From positions 4,458,501 to 4,522,500 of the forward strand of contig NZ_CP020472.1 of NCBI RefSeq assembly GCF_002075795.1: 64,000 nucleotides of DNA, written 5' to 3'. Of the stretch, positions 45,802-54,988 are shown piece after piece. Within the stretch, counting starts at the first letter, position 1; each line of letters starts with the position of its first letter. The notes beneath the pieces were generated by a model that searched no databases, was not told the origin of the DNA, and was given only the letters and a program-made list of their open reading frames with translations. Both the position numbers and the translations under genes were made by a program. This DNA comes from Shewanella japonica (GTDB lineage Bacteria; Pseudomonadota; Gammaproteobacteria; Enterobacterales; Shewanellaceae).

Positions 45802-47978
45802 GTGCCAGCAACTGCGTCTGACCAACAAGAACAGTGGACGATTTCGGCTTCACAGCGAACAACTGTCGATCCTCTGCTTGATTGTCTTGTGTTAATGACT
45901 GAACATTTTGGTTCGCCTTGCTCAAGTGATTCACTTGCGGCAGGCTTACCATTGACTAGTGCTGTCATTACTCCAGAGTTACTGCCACAAGCCGCTTCTC
46001 GTGGCGGTTTATCCGCAAAATTGACCCGTAAAGATTTAAATCAAATCTCGGATATTTTGCTACCTTGTATTTTATTATTGAAAGATAAAAAAGCCTGTAT
46101 TTTACGAAAAATTGATATTGATGCGGATCAAGTCACTATTCAATTGCCAGAAACAGGCGGACAAGAAACCCTCACAGTAGAAGAACTCGAAACCCTTTAT
46201 GTGGGTTATTTATTTCTTGTGAAGCAGGAGTTTCGTGGAGATAACAGCTTTGATGTTCATATCCATGACAATAGCACTCACTGGCTAATTCAAAGTATTA
46301 AAGACTCTGCTCCCATTTATCGAGACGCATTAATCGCTTCAGTATTAGTCAACCTGTTTGCACTGGTATCCCCTCTATTTATCATGAATGTCTATGATAA
46401 AGTGGTACCCAACCTAGCATTTGAGTCTTTATGGGTATTAGCGATTGGGGCAGGAATCGCCTATTTGTTTGATTTAATTCTACGTCAGCTTCGTAGTTAC
46501 TTGATTGATATAGCTGGTAAAAAAGTCGACATTATTGTGTCTTCAAAGTTATTTGCCAAAGCCATTGGGATCCCACTATCAAAACGCTCTCCCAGTGTCG
46601 GCGGCATGGCTCGACAGCTCAGTGAGTTCGATAGTATTCGTGAAATTTTAACCTCAGCAACCATTACCACATTGGTTGATTTACCTTTTGCACTCTTGTT
46701 CGTGACCATTATATATATTGTGGCGGGAGACCTAGCCGTCATTCCAGTAATAGGCGGTATTATCATTATTGGTTTTACGCTCTTTATTCAGCCCAAACTC
46801 AAAGCTGCTATTGAAGAAAGTAACCGTTTCTCAAGCCTCAAACATGGTCATTTAATTGAAAGTCTTACAGCTCTTGAATCGATTAAAGCCAATGGTGCTG
46901 AAGGGCTTGTTCAAAAAAGCTGGCAGCAGATGATAGGCCATACAGCTAACTGGCAATTAAAATCAAAAAAACTAACAAACTCAGTCAGTAATGTTGCTAA
47001 TTTTGTTGTACAGCTCACCGTAGTTTGCGTCGTTATATTAGGGGTTTACCGCGTCGCTGATAATGCAATTTCAATGGGGGCATCATTGCAGCGGTGATGC
47101 TTTCAAGCAGAGCGATTTCACCCATGGCACAGTTAGCAGGCCTGATTACGCGAGGCAATCAAACAGCCAGCTCATTGCGACAACTTGATGAAGTGATGAA
47201 TCAAGAAGAAGAATTTGAAAACAAAGGCCATCTCGTTAGCAAACAGCGTTTACAAGGTAAAATTGACGCGGATAATGTCGCATTTACTTTCCCAGAAGCT
47301 GAAAAACCGGTTTTACATCCACTTTCTGTGCATATTAAGCCAGGTGAGAGAATTGCCATCATTGGCCGCAATGGTTCAGGTAAAAGTACCTTAGCAAAAC
47401 TGCTGGTTGGTCTGTATAAACCAACACAGGGTAGCCTTCGATATGACGGATTAGATTCAGGTCAAATTCACCCAAGTGACTTACGCAGTAACTTTGGCTA
47501 CTTACCGCAAGATGTCACCTTATTTCATGGTTCAATTAAAGACAATATCTTGTTTGGAACCCGTCAAGTCACCGAACATCAACTGATCCGAGCGGTGCAA
47601 CTATCTGGGGTCAGTATGTTTACCAACCTTGAATCAGAAGGCTTAGATCAACAAGTTGGTGAAGGTGGCTTATCGCTCAGTCGTGGCCAACGACAAACTG
47701 TGGCTCTTGCTCGAGCGACACTCAATGACCCGCCAGTATTATTAATGGACGAACCTACTGCAAGCCTAGATGCACGAGCAGAAAAACAATTTATTCGTTC
47801 AATGGAACATGTCAGTAAAGACCGTACACTATTACTGATTACCCATAAAATGCATTTATTGCGTTTAGTGGATCGCATTATTGTCTTAGACAAAGGCCAT
47901 GTAATAGCTGATGGGCCAAAAGACAGCATTTTAGAAAAGCTCAATAATGGATTACTTGCAGGAGGTCGTGCCTCATGA
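45802..47978 (+). CDS. Type I secretion ABC transporter of the adhesin (LapB/RtxB type), split by a one-base frameshift
   Basis: This inner-membrane ABC exporter would drive adhesin secretion through the HlyD and TolC partners. The first part (45802-47097) has an N-terminal C39-peptidase-like domain lacking an obvious catalytic Cys, then transmembrane helices. The second part (47094-47978) has the NBD with Walker A GRNGSGKST, signature LSRGQRQ and Walker B VLLMDEPTASLD. In the first frame it ends ASLQR at 47097. Adding one G to the five-G run at about 47085-47089 restores AISMGGIIAAVMLSSRA, the normal family sequence, and gives about 725 aa. Start is GTG 45802 with AAAGGA upstream. It lies 89 bases after the adhesin and its end overlaps the HlyD gene in ATGA. 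The frameshift may be a homopolymer sequencing error, a mutation, or a slippage site. Confidence 0.85.
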
Positions 47979-49357
47979 GTAATAAATTATCGAATCACGA
48001 CTTAGAGATGGTTGATGATGTCTATGGCGCCATGATGACAGACTCCCCTCGTGGCCATAGTCTTATCATATGGTCACTGGCAGCCATGACCTTATGTTTC
48101 TTTATTTGGTCTTATTTTTCTGAGTTAGATCAAGTGACATCTGGAATGGGAAAAGTGATCCCCTCCTCTCAAATTCAACTTATTGATAGTCTCGATGGCG
48201 GTGTACTGCAAGAGATATATGTTCAAGAAGGAATGATCGTCACTAAAGGGCAACCGCTAGTTAAAATTGATGATATTCGTTTTCGTTCAGACTTTGCCCA
48301 ACAAGAACAAGAAGTGTATAGCTTACAAACCAATGTTATACGTATGCGCACTGAACTTGATAGCATCGTTATTTCTGATATGTCGTCTAACTGGCGAGAA
48401 CAAGTCAAAATCACCAAACAACCTTTAGTATTCTCTGATGAAATTATTGAACAAGAACCTGACTTAGTTAAAAACCAGCAAGCAGAATACTCAGGCCGTC
48501 TTGACAACCTTACCAATCAACTGGAAATTTTGGTGCGTCAAATACAACAGCGCCAACAAGAAACAGAAGAGCTGACGTCTAAAATCTCTACACTAACTAA
48601 AAGTTACCAGCTTATTTCTCGTGAGCTTGAATTAACGAAACCATTAGCCCAAAAAGGGATTGTACCCGAAGTTGAGTTACTTAAACTCGAACGCACGGTC
48701 AACGACATCCAAGGTGAATTAAAAACAATGCGCTTATTGCGCCCTAAGCTAAAAGCATCGATGGATGAGGCAATTTTAAAACGACGTGAAGCTGTATTCG
48801 TTTATGCTGCTGATTTACGTGCCAGTTTAAACGAGATGCAAACTAAGCTTTCTCGTATGAACCAAGCCCAAATTGGTGCTTTTGACAAAATTAATAAAGC
48901 TGTGATTACTTCGCCGGTAAACGGAACCATTAAAACATTACATATCAATACTCTAGGTGGCGTAGTTCAACCAGGAGAAGAGATTATTGAAATCGTACCT
49001 TCAGAAGATCAGCTATTAATCGAAACTAAAATTACACCACAAGATATTGCATTTTTGCACCCAGGCTTACCCGCTGTCGTCAAAGTCACTGCTTATGATT
49101 TTACCCGTTACGGCGGCCTTAAAGGCACTGTTGAACATATCAGTGCAGACACCAGTCAAGATGAAGAAGGCAATAGCTTCTATACTATACGTGTCAGAAC
49201 TGAAGAATCGAATTTAACAAAAAGCGATGGCACAAAGATGCCAATTATTCCCGGCATGCTCACATCAGTGGACGTCATTACCGGGCAAAGAACTATCCTT
49301 GAGTACATTTTGAACCCGATATTACGGGCAAAAGAAACAGCACTTAGAGAGAATTAG
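47975..49357 (+). CDS. Type I secretion membrane fusion protein (HlyD/LapC family)
   Basis: This 460-aa protein bridges the ABC exporter and the TolC-like channel. It has one N-terminal transmembrane helix (about 28-48) and a lipoyl-like domain split around a long alpha-helical hairpin (about 105-285, Gln/Glu/Leu-rich). The HlyD C-terminal beta domain follows, with the SPVNGTIKTLHINTLGGVVQPGE motif region and the FTRYGGLKG segment. The four-base overlap with the ABC gene indicates coupling. A short hairpin with the next ribosome site in its loop lies just downstream. Confidence 0.92.
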   Translation: MSNKLSNHDLEMVDDVYGAMMTDSPRGHSLIIWSLAAMTLCFFIWSYFSELDQVTSGMGKVIPSSQIQLIDSLDGGVLQEIYVQEGMIVTKGQPLVKIDDIRFRSDFAQQEQEVYSLQTNVIRMRTELDSIVISDMSSNWREQVKITKQPLVFSDEIIEQEPDLVKNQQAEYSGRLDNLTNQLEILVRQIQQRQQETEELTSKISTLTKSYQLISRELELTKPLAQKGIVPEVELLKLERTVNDIQGELKTMRLLRPKLKASMDEAILKRREAVFVYAADLRASLNEMQTKLSRMNQAQIGAFDKINKAVITSPVNGTIKTLHINTLGGVVQPGEEIIEIVPSEDQLLIETKITPQDIAFLHPGLPAVVKVTAYDFTRYGGLKGTVEHISADTSQDEEGNSFYTIRVRTEESNLTKSDGTKMPIIPGMLTSVDVITGQRTILEYILNPILRAKETALREN

Positions 49358-49359
49358 CC

Positions 49360-49380
49360 AAAAAACCGGGAGGGTTTTTT
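49360..49380 (+). other. Short hairpin holding the aggA ribosome binding site
   Basis: AAAAAACC pairs with GGTTTTTT around the loop GGGAG; the Shine-Dalgarno GGGAGG lies in the loop and right arm, eight bases before the ATG at 49383. With its T run it resembles a weak intrinsic terminator. Only two G-C pairs stabilise it. It may reduce expression of the downstream genes relative to the exporter genes. Confidence 0.45.
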
Positions 49381-49382
49381 AC

Positions 49383-50804
49383 ATGAAAATTAACATTAAC
49401 CAATGCAGTAAATTGAGTATCTTCGCATTGGCAATGTCAGCAATTTTTGCAACGCCTTTGCTTAACGCACAATCGTTAGAGCAGGCTGTTGCACACACTC
49501 TGGATACCAATCCTGAGCTTCGTATTGCGTTTAACCGTTTTAAAGCACGCGAAGAACAAGTTAACCAAGCCATTGCTGGGTATATGCCAACTGTAGATTT
49601 AACAGGGGCCTATGGATGGGAACAAACTGACAGTCCTTCAACTCGTGGTAAAAGACAGCCAGGAAATGACAATCTGGATGAAGGCGTCATGGAACTTGAA
49701 CGAGGTGAAGCAGGATTTAGTATCAAACAAATGCTGTTTGATGGTTTTTATACAAGTAGTGAAGTTGACCGTTTTTCTTTCGAAGCGAGTTCTGAGCAAT
49801 GGGCGTTATTCGCCGCTGCAGAAGATATCGCACTCGAAGTTAGTAAAGTGTACATGAATTACATTAAAGCTGAGCAACTGTTGGTGCTTTCAGAGAAAAA
49901 CTTAAATAGTCATAAAGAAATTTATGAGCAAATTAAGGAACGTACTGATTCAGGTTTAGGCTCGATTGCTGATTTATCGCAAATCTCTGGTCGACTGGCT
50001 CGTGCAAATGCCAACCTGATGTCAGCTAAAAACAACCTTTCTGATGCAAGAGCCCAATATATTCGCATCGTTGAAGTTGCACCTGAAAACCTAGTTGTTC
50101 CTGTGCCTGATATAGACTTACTCCCTGCTAACATCGCAGAGAGTGTCATCATGGCCCAAGACAACCACCCAATATTAAAATCGGCAAGTAGTGATATCAA
50201 AGCCGCCGATAGTGAGCGCAGTTCAGCACAATCTAATTACTATCCAAAATTCTCATTAGAATTAAACGGTAACTGGAATAATAACCTTGATGGTGAAGAT
50301 GGTTATGGCACAGGAACCACACTTGACCCTTATGTGAATGGTTACAGTAATGATCTGGTTGGTATGGTTCGAGTGAAGTACAACTTATTCTCTGGCGGTA
50401 AAGATCTCGCACGAGAAAAGGAAGCCGCCTACAAAATTAACGAAGCGAAAGAAATCCGCCAACGTGCTCATCGTCAAGTCGTTGAAGGTGTGCACCTTTC
50501 ATGGAATGCTTATGAAATGTTAGCGCCGCAAAAGCGATATATTCGTGATCATGTTATTGCCTCAAAAGATACTCAAGTTGCTTATGCTCAGCAATTTAAC
50601 CTAGGGCAACGTAGCTTGTTAGATTTACTTGATACTGAAAACGAACTTTATCAAGCCCGTCAGGACTATCTACAAACAGAATATGATGAAACGATTGCAA
50701 AATATCGCTTATTGAATGCAACTGGACAGTTACTAGATTCATTACGTGTTACTCGACCAGATATTTGGCAAGGTGAACGTGACTACGAAGGAGGAGTAAA
50801 ATAA
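49383..50804 (+). CDS. aggA: TolC-family outer-membrane channel for adhesin export (AggA/LapE)
   Basis: This 473-aa protein has a signal peptide ending near ATPLLNA-QS (about residue 29) and the paired OEP repeats of TolC. Conserved segments are NPELRIAFNRFKA early and SLLDLLDTENELYQARQDY near the end, both typical of type I secretion channels. It would form the outer-membrane exit for the giant adhesin. In Shewanella the gene at this position is called aggA and affects aggregation and biofilm. It is followed directly by the OmpA-like gene in a TAATG overlap. Confidence 0.9.
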   Translation: MKININQCSKLSIFALAMSAIFATPLLNAQSLEQAVAHTLDTNPELRIAFNRFKAREEQVNQAIAGYMPTVDLTGAYGWEQTDSPSTRGKRQPGNDNLDEGVMELERGEAGFSIKQMLFDGFYTSSEVDRFSFEASSEQWALFAAAEDIALEVSKVYMNYIKAEQLLVLSEKNLNSHKEIYEQIKERTDSGLGSIADLSQISGRLARANANLMSAKNNLSDARAQYIRIVEVAPENLVVPVPDIDLLPANIAESVIMAQDNHPILKSASSDIKAADSERSSAQSNYYPKFSLELNGNWNNNLDGEDGYGTGTTLDPYVNGYSNDLVGMVRVKYNLFSGGKDLAREKEAAYKINEAKEIRQRAHRQVVEGVHLSWNAYEMLAPQKRYIRDHVIASKDTQVAYAQQFNLGQRSLLDLLDTENELYQARQDYLQTEYDETIAKYRLLNATGQLLDSLRVTRPDIWQGERDYEGGVK

Positions 50805-51400
50805 TGAAATACCTCATTTTACTACTCAGCATGACACTAACGGTGGGCTGTTCAATGCGTGATATCGTCACCGCAGACAGCCCAACTGAGCAGCAATTCG
50901 ATTTAAACGATAACGATAAAGACGGCGTTATTGTGGCACGTGAGCGCTGTTTAGATACCGTCATTGGCGCAGGCATAGATAATTATGGCTGCCCGACAAT
51001 TAGCGAAATCAACGAACGCCAAGAGTTAGAGATTTTATTTGAAAATGACTCAGATCATATCAACACACGCTTTTACCAACAAATAGAAGAAGTGGCTGAC
51101 TTGATGAAGTTATACCCTAATACGGTTGTGACTATAGAGGGACATTGCAGTAAAACTGGAACATATGAGCACAATTTAACGCTTTCACAAGCACGTGCTG
51201 ATAATGTTGTGAATGTCTTAGTTGATACCTTCAATATCGATAGATCACGTTTAACGGCAATTGGCTACAGCTATGATCAGCCAATTGATTTAAGTGGTAC
51301 GCCTGAAGCAAATGAAGCAAACAGACGTGTTATTGCTGAAGTTACAGGCGATGATCAAAGAACAGATATGAAGTGGCACATATACACGGTTGATCAATAA
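50804..51400 (+). CDS. OmpA-family peptidoglycan-associated lipoprotein
   Basis: This 198-aa precursor has a lipobox ending VGCS (Cys16). An acidic calcium-loop-like stretch DLNDNDKDGV follows near residue 42. An OmpA C-terminal domain (about 75-185) has the peptidoglycan-binding pattern HCSKTGTYEHNLTLSQARADNV and GYSYDQPI...NEANRRV. It probably anchors the envelope complex to peptidoglycan and is a constant member of the bpfA operon. An AAGGAGGAG ribosome site lies immediately before the overlapping ATG, inside aggA. Confidence 0.88.
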   Translation: MKYLILLLSMTLTVGCSMRDIVTADSPTEQQFDLNDNDKDGVIVARERCLDTVIGAGIDNYGCPTISEINERQELEILFENDSDHINTRFYQQIEEVADLMKLYPNTVVTIEGHCSKTGTYEHNLTLSQARADNVVNVLVDTFNIDRSRLTAIGYSYDQPIDLSGTPEANEANRRVIAEVTGDDQRTDMKWHIYTVDQ

Positions 51401-51424
51401 GCTTTTAATGTAAGGAACTGATTT

Positions 51425-52135
51425 TTGCCAAAGCAGGGTTATTCGCAATTACAAAGTGTTACGCGAGCTTGCCGTTACCCATTATTGGCATCTATTTTCA
51501 TTGTGTCGGGGCTTTACGCAGCAGCTCCGGCAACAATGGATGCACAGAAAACGATCAGCGCCTTATCAGATCAATACGGTGAACGCGCCGGAAAGCGTGC
51601 TAAAGCTTGGTTTAAAATCGTCAATGACGCGCAAAACCTTGACGATATAGCCAAGCTTGAAAAAGTGAATAGCTTTTTTAATTTATTTAAATTTGTCGAT
51701 GATAATAAAGTCTGGGGGGAGTCGAATTATTGGGCCTCCCCTATGGAGTTTATCGGCGTCAATGCAGGCGACTGTGAAGACTTTTCCATCGCCAAATATT
51801 TTACGCTCCTTCAGGTCGGTATTGCTGAAGATAAGTTACGCATTACTATGGTTAAAGCAACATCTGTAAACCAATACCATATGGTCTTAGCTTATTATGA
51901 AACCCCTGGGGCAATCCCATTGGTGCTAGATAATTTAGACCCAGTGATTAAGCCTGCTACCAAAAGAAATGATTTGCTGCCTGTTTACAGCTTCAATGGT
52001 AAGCAACTATGGCTTAATAAAGAGAAAGGACGAGGTGTGCTTGCGGGCTCTTCCTCGCGTCTTGAAAAATGGAATGATTTAAAATTAAGGTTGGGCATAG
52101 ACCGGTTACGGCAGCCTAAACAAAAAATGGAGTAG
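51425..52135 (+). CDS. bpfG: Periplasmic transglutaminase-like cysteine protease (LapG/BpfG)
   Basis: This 236-aa protease releases LapA-type adhesins by cutting the TAAG site in the N-terminal retention module. An export signal occupies about residues 1-35 (RYPLLASIFIVSGLYAAA). The catalytic triad reads Cys117 in GDCEDF, His152 in QYHMVL and Asp169 in VLDNLDP, with spacing like P. fluorescens LapG. Asp116 and Glu118 beside the Cys correspond to the calcium-binding residues. The start is TTG 51425 with AAGGA eight bases upstream. It ends one base into the next open frame and lies directly before the LapD-type receptor, as in lap/bpf operons. Confidence 0.92.
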   Translation: MPKQGYSQLQSVTRACRYPLLASIFIVSGLYAAAPATMDAQKTISALSDQYGERAGKRAKAWFKIVNDAQNLDDIAKLEKVNSFFNLFKFVDDNKVWGESNYWASPMEFIGVNAGDCEDFSIAKYFTLLQVGIAEDKLRITMVKATSVNQYHMVLAYYETPGAIPLVLDNLDPVIKPATKRNDLLPVYSFNGKQLWLNKEKGRGVLAGSSSRLEKWNDLKLRLGIDRLRQPKQKME

Positions 52136-52143
52136 TGGCCAAG

Positions 52144-54066
52144 ATGACCCTTTTTCGTCAAATCTATGCGTTACTGTTTGGTTTATTTTTATTGGTTATA
52201 ACCAGTCTAGGTTATGTTCAATTTACAGAAACCCAAAGCTTTCTCGTTAAGCAAATGGATTCAGATCTCAACAATGCCAGTCACTCGCTTGGTATTATGC
52301 TGGTGCCTGCTTTAGAAAGTGGCGATGACGTTGCGGCTGAAACTTTAGTGAATGTCATTTTTGAAGGCGGTTATTATCAGCAAATCAAATTGACTTGGCT
52401 GGTTGACGGTAAACAACAAGTTTGGAATAACGCCATTCGTATCGAAGGCGTGCCTCAATGGTTTATCGACTTAGATTTGTTTACGACCATCACTAAAGAA
52501 AGTGTTATCACTTCTGGCTGGTTACAACTCGCTAAAATTGAAATTACCGCCCATCCAGGCTTTGGTTACCATGAGCTTTGGCGCATTATTTCTAATACAA
52601 TTATCATTTTTTCAATTCTATTTTTACTTGCCATCGTTTGCGCACGTTTTGGCTTAAGCTACATTCTCAAGCCATTACACGCACTATCAGAACATGCTAA
52701 AAAGGTCGCAAACCGTCAGTTTGGCCCTGATATGCCAGCGCCAAAAACTAAAGAACTACAAGAGTTAGTCGGCGCATTTAATAGTATGTCTGCACAGCTA
52801 AAACAAGTCTTTAGCTCATTAGATGAAGAAGTATCAGCCCTACGTAAAAAGAATTTAGTTGACCAAGTTTCTGGCTTACCGAATCGACAATACATGGTCA
52901 GTCGAATAAATGGCTGGTTAGGTGAGCCGAGTAGTGGTGCCATATTTTTAGCTAAGTTTGATTGGCTAGAAGAAGTACACAGTAAGTATGGCTATCAAGT
53001 TCGTGATGAAACCATCAAGTTATTATCACAAAAACTTGAGCATCACTTAAACGAGGTATCCCCATCCGTCATTGCCCGAATTGCTGCGTATGAATTTGCT
53101 TTTCTAGTAACGGATGTAGAACACGATCAACTCACTAAGTACTTACAGACCTTACTAAGAACCTTGAATAAAGAAATTTCTAAAGCAGGCTGTAAGCCTA
53201 ATGAAGGTTTCGCAATTGGTGTGGCTGAACGTACAGGGCACATGACGGTCAGTGATATTTTGGCTCAGGCTGATAATGCACTGCAAAAATCATTAAAAGA
53301 CAACAAGGTATTCCATTGGTTTGAGACCAATGAGCATCAACTATTTAGCCGCGAACAATGGCGAGATAACCTCACTGATGCCATTAAAAACAAAAAATTC
53401 CAATTTAGATGGCAGCCCGTTTTACTAACTGAAAACGAAGAAGTCTGTCAGCGTGAGGTATATTGTCAGTTGATGGTTAACGATAAACTTCAACATGCCG
53501 GTCAATTTATGCCTTATGTGGAGTTACTGTCTTTAGGTACCTTAATGGATCAATGCCTCATTGAAACCGTGATCGATAACCGCCTGCTTGAGCGAAACTA
53601 TGAGCCGTTAGCGATTAACCTCACATTCCAGAGTATCAGTGACCCGCATTTCCATTCATGGTTACAAGGTTTACTGCGTAATACCGCATTCCCTGAAAGG
53701 ATCTGCTTTGAAATCCCTGAGGCCAGTGTGTATAGCGACTTAGATAATTGCGAAAATCTGTGTAACATTATCAGAGATAATGGCGCCAAGTTTGGTATTG
53801 ACCATTTTGGTCGCCAGTTTGGCTCAATGAGCTACTTACAAAGCCTACGTCCAAGCTATGTAAAACTCGATCAATCTTTTGCTTACATGGAAGATGACCA
53901 ACATAATACTGAGCTATGTCGCGCCTTAGCAAATGTCGCCAAAGGTTTAGATATCCAAGTTATCGTGACAGGTATACAACAGCAAGAGCAGCTCGAGCGA
54001 TTTACTTCAATGCGCTTAGATGCTTACCAAGGGTTTATTGCTCCGCCTATCGCAATTACCTTTTAA
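52144..54066 (+). CDS. bpfD: c-di-GMP receptor LapD/BpfD with degenerate GGDEF and EAL domains
   Basis: This protein of about 640 aa senses cytoplasmic c-di-GMP and, in the bound state, holds LapG in the periplasm so the adhesin stays on the surface. It has an N-terminal transmembrane helix (5-25), a periplasmic LapD/MoxY domain (about 25-150), a second helix (about 155-178) and HAMP (to about 235). The GGDEF domain is degenerate (AAYEF at 314-318). The EAL domain is degenerate (EVY at 438 instead of EAL). ATG 52144 is preferred because GGAG lies 11 bases before it; the upstream GTG at 52135 sits too close to that site. Two terminators follow. It should bind but neither make nor degrade c-di-GMP. 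Confidence 0.92.
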   Translation: MTLFRQIYALLFGLFLLVITSLGYVQFTETQSFLVKQMDSDLNNASHSLGIMLVPALESGDDVAAETLVNVIFEGGYYQQIKLTWLVDGKQQVWNNAIRIEGVPQWFIDLDLFTTITKESVITSGWLQLAKIEITAHPGFGYHELWRIISNTIIIFSILFLLAIVCARFGLSYILKPLHALSEHAKKVANRQFGPDMPAPKTKELQELVGAFNSMSAQLKQVFSSLDEEVSALRKKNLVDQVSGLPNRQYMVSRINGWLGEPSSGAIFLAKFDWLEEVHSKYGYQVRDETIKLLSQKLEHHLNEVSPSVIARIAAYEFAFLVTDVEHDQLTKYLQTLLRTLNKEISKAGCKPNEGFAIGVAERTGHMTVSDILAQADNALQKSLKDNKVFHWFETNEHQLFSREQWRDNLTDAIKNKKFQFRWQPVLLTENEEVCQREVYCQLMVNDKLQHAGQFMPYVELLSLGTLMDQCLIETVIDNRLLERNYEPLAINLTFQSISDPHFHSWLQGLLRNTAFPERICFEIPEASVYSDLDNCENLCNIIRDNGAKFGIDHFGRQFGSMSYLQSLRPSYVKLDQSFAYMEDDQHNTELCRALANVAKGLDIQVIVTGIQQQEQLERFTSMRLDAYQGFIAPPIAITF

Positions 54067-54086
54067 GCTGTTTACTGCTATTAAAG

Positions 54087-54108
54087 CCACTCACTGAGTG
54101 GTTTTTTT
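54087..54108 (+). terminator. Rho-independent terminator of the adhesin operon
   Basis: CCACTC (54087-54092) pairs with GAGTGG (54096-54101) around ACT, followed by seven T residues at 54102-54108. It is 21 bases after the bpfD stop. Confidence 0.8.
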
Positions 54109-54154
54109 ATGACTTTAGCCCGCATGAGATTTAAGCTGACAGAATATCAGACAC

Positions 54155-54183
54155 AAAAAAGCCACTCAAAGAGTGGCTTTTTT
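54155..54183. terminator. Bidirectional terminator between the adhesin operon and the tRNA operon
   Basis: AAAAAAGCCACTC (54155-54167) and GAGTGGCTTTTTT (54171-54183) form a 13-bp stem with a three-base loop. A and T tracts flank both sides, so it can end plus-strand transcripts and the minus-strand tRNA transcript. Its core resembles the bpfD terminator just upstream. Confidence 0.85.
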
Positions 54184-54190
54184 GTTTATT

Positions 54191-54267
54191 TGGTCGGTGA
54201 TAGAGGATTCGAACCTCTGACCCTCTGCTCCCAAAGCAGATGCGCTACCGGGCTGCGCTAATCACCG
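54191..54267 (-). tRNA. tRNA-Pro (anticodon TGG), copy 2 of the cluster
   Basis: A 77-base cloverleaf on the minus strand with encoded CCA. The acceptor stem CGGTGAT pairs with ATCACCG, the anticodon loop is TTTGGGA, and GGTTCGAATCC forms the T arm. It is identical base for base to 54430-54506. It is the last tRNA before the shared terminator. Confidence 0.95.
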
Positions 54268-54429
54268 GAAATCGTATTGATATGTTGAGTCTAACAAGGC
54301 AAGCCTTAGCTCCACTCTAATAGAGTGAGTGATACGTAATCAATAAACGCTAATCACTAAGTTGTAAATTAATACGGTAGGCCAATTTGAAAGGATCAAA
54401 AATAAATCACTAATTGGAATACAAAAATT

Positions 54430-54506
54430 TGGTCGGTGATAGAGGATTCGAACCTCTGACCCTCTGCTCCCAAAGCAGATGCGCTACCGGGCTGCGCTAA
54501 TCACCG
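54430..54506 (-). tRNA. tRNA-Pro (anticodon TGG), copy 1 of the cluster
   Basis: A 77-base cloverleaf with encoded CCA and anticodon loop TTTGGGA, identical to the copy at 54191-54267. The 162-base spacer between the copies holds no other tRNA that I can fold. Confidence 0.95.
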
Positions 54507-54536
54507 AGATATTCTATAAATAGAATGTAGATTGAA

Positions 54537-54613
54537 TGGGGTGACTGATGGGGCTCGAACCCACGACAACCGGAATCACAATCCGGGGCTCTACCAACTG
54601 AGCTACAATCACC
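54537..54613 (-). tRNA. tRNA-His (anticodon GTG)
   Basis: A cloverleaf with anticodon loop TTGTGAT and the extra 5' G (-1) opposite discriminator C73, the hallmark of tRNA-His. The acceptor GTGATTG pairs with CAGTCAC (one T-G pair) and CCA is encoded. Confidence 0.95.
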
Positions 54614-54650
54614 ACTGATTTCAATCTTGCTAACAAACGACCTTACCGAA

Positions 54651-54727
54651 TGGTGCGCCCAGAAGGATTCGAACCTTCGGCCTTACCCTCCGGAGGGGTA
54701 CGCTCTATCCAGCTGAGCTATGGGCGC
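54651..54727 (-). tRNA. tRNA-Arg (anticodon CCG)
   Basis: A 77-base cloverleaf with acceptor GCGCCCA/TGGGCGC, anticodon stem-loop CCCTCCGGAGGG and encoded CCA. It is the first gene of the minus-strand cluster Arg(CCG)-His(GTG)-Pro(TGG)-Pro(TGG), which resembles E. coli argX-hisR-leuT-proM without the Leu gene. Confidence 0.95.
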
Positions 54728-54748
54728 TCGTCTTGGTTAGCGACGCAC

Positions 54749-54777
54749 ATAATAGGGATAAATCACCTTCACGTCCA
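54749..54777 (-). promoter_or_regulatory. Probable promoter of the tRNA operon
   Basis: On the minus strand TGGACG (54777-54772) and TATTAT (54754-54749) are separated by exactly 17 bases. The stretch after the -10 (GTGCGTCGC) is GC-rich, as in stringently controlled stable-RNA promoters. The first tRNA starts about 22 bases downstream of the -10. Confidence 0.6.
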
Positions 54778-54988
54778 CCTTTGTTTAAAACTTTTTTGTT
54801 CGTTTGCTCAAGTTTTGAGTAAATTGTGAGGTTTTTAAGCAATTTTCAAAATAAACGTCTAATACTTAGCTGCTAAAAAGAGATATTTTCATATTTCAGC
54901 CTAAAGGACTAACTAATAGTTCCCTTTGTTGCTCAAGCTTCATATACTCAAGTGTGGGTAGTTAGCATAAAAGGATTGAAGGAGTCAT

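Noticed and set aside
54268..54429. Possible missing tRNA-Leu between the two Pro genes
   Set aside because: I could not fold a cloverleaf or find a GGTTCGA-type T arm in this spacer.
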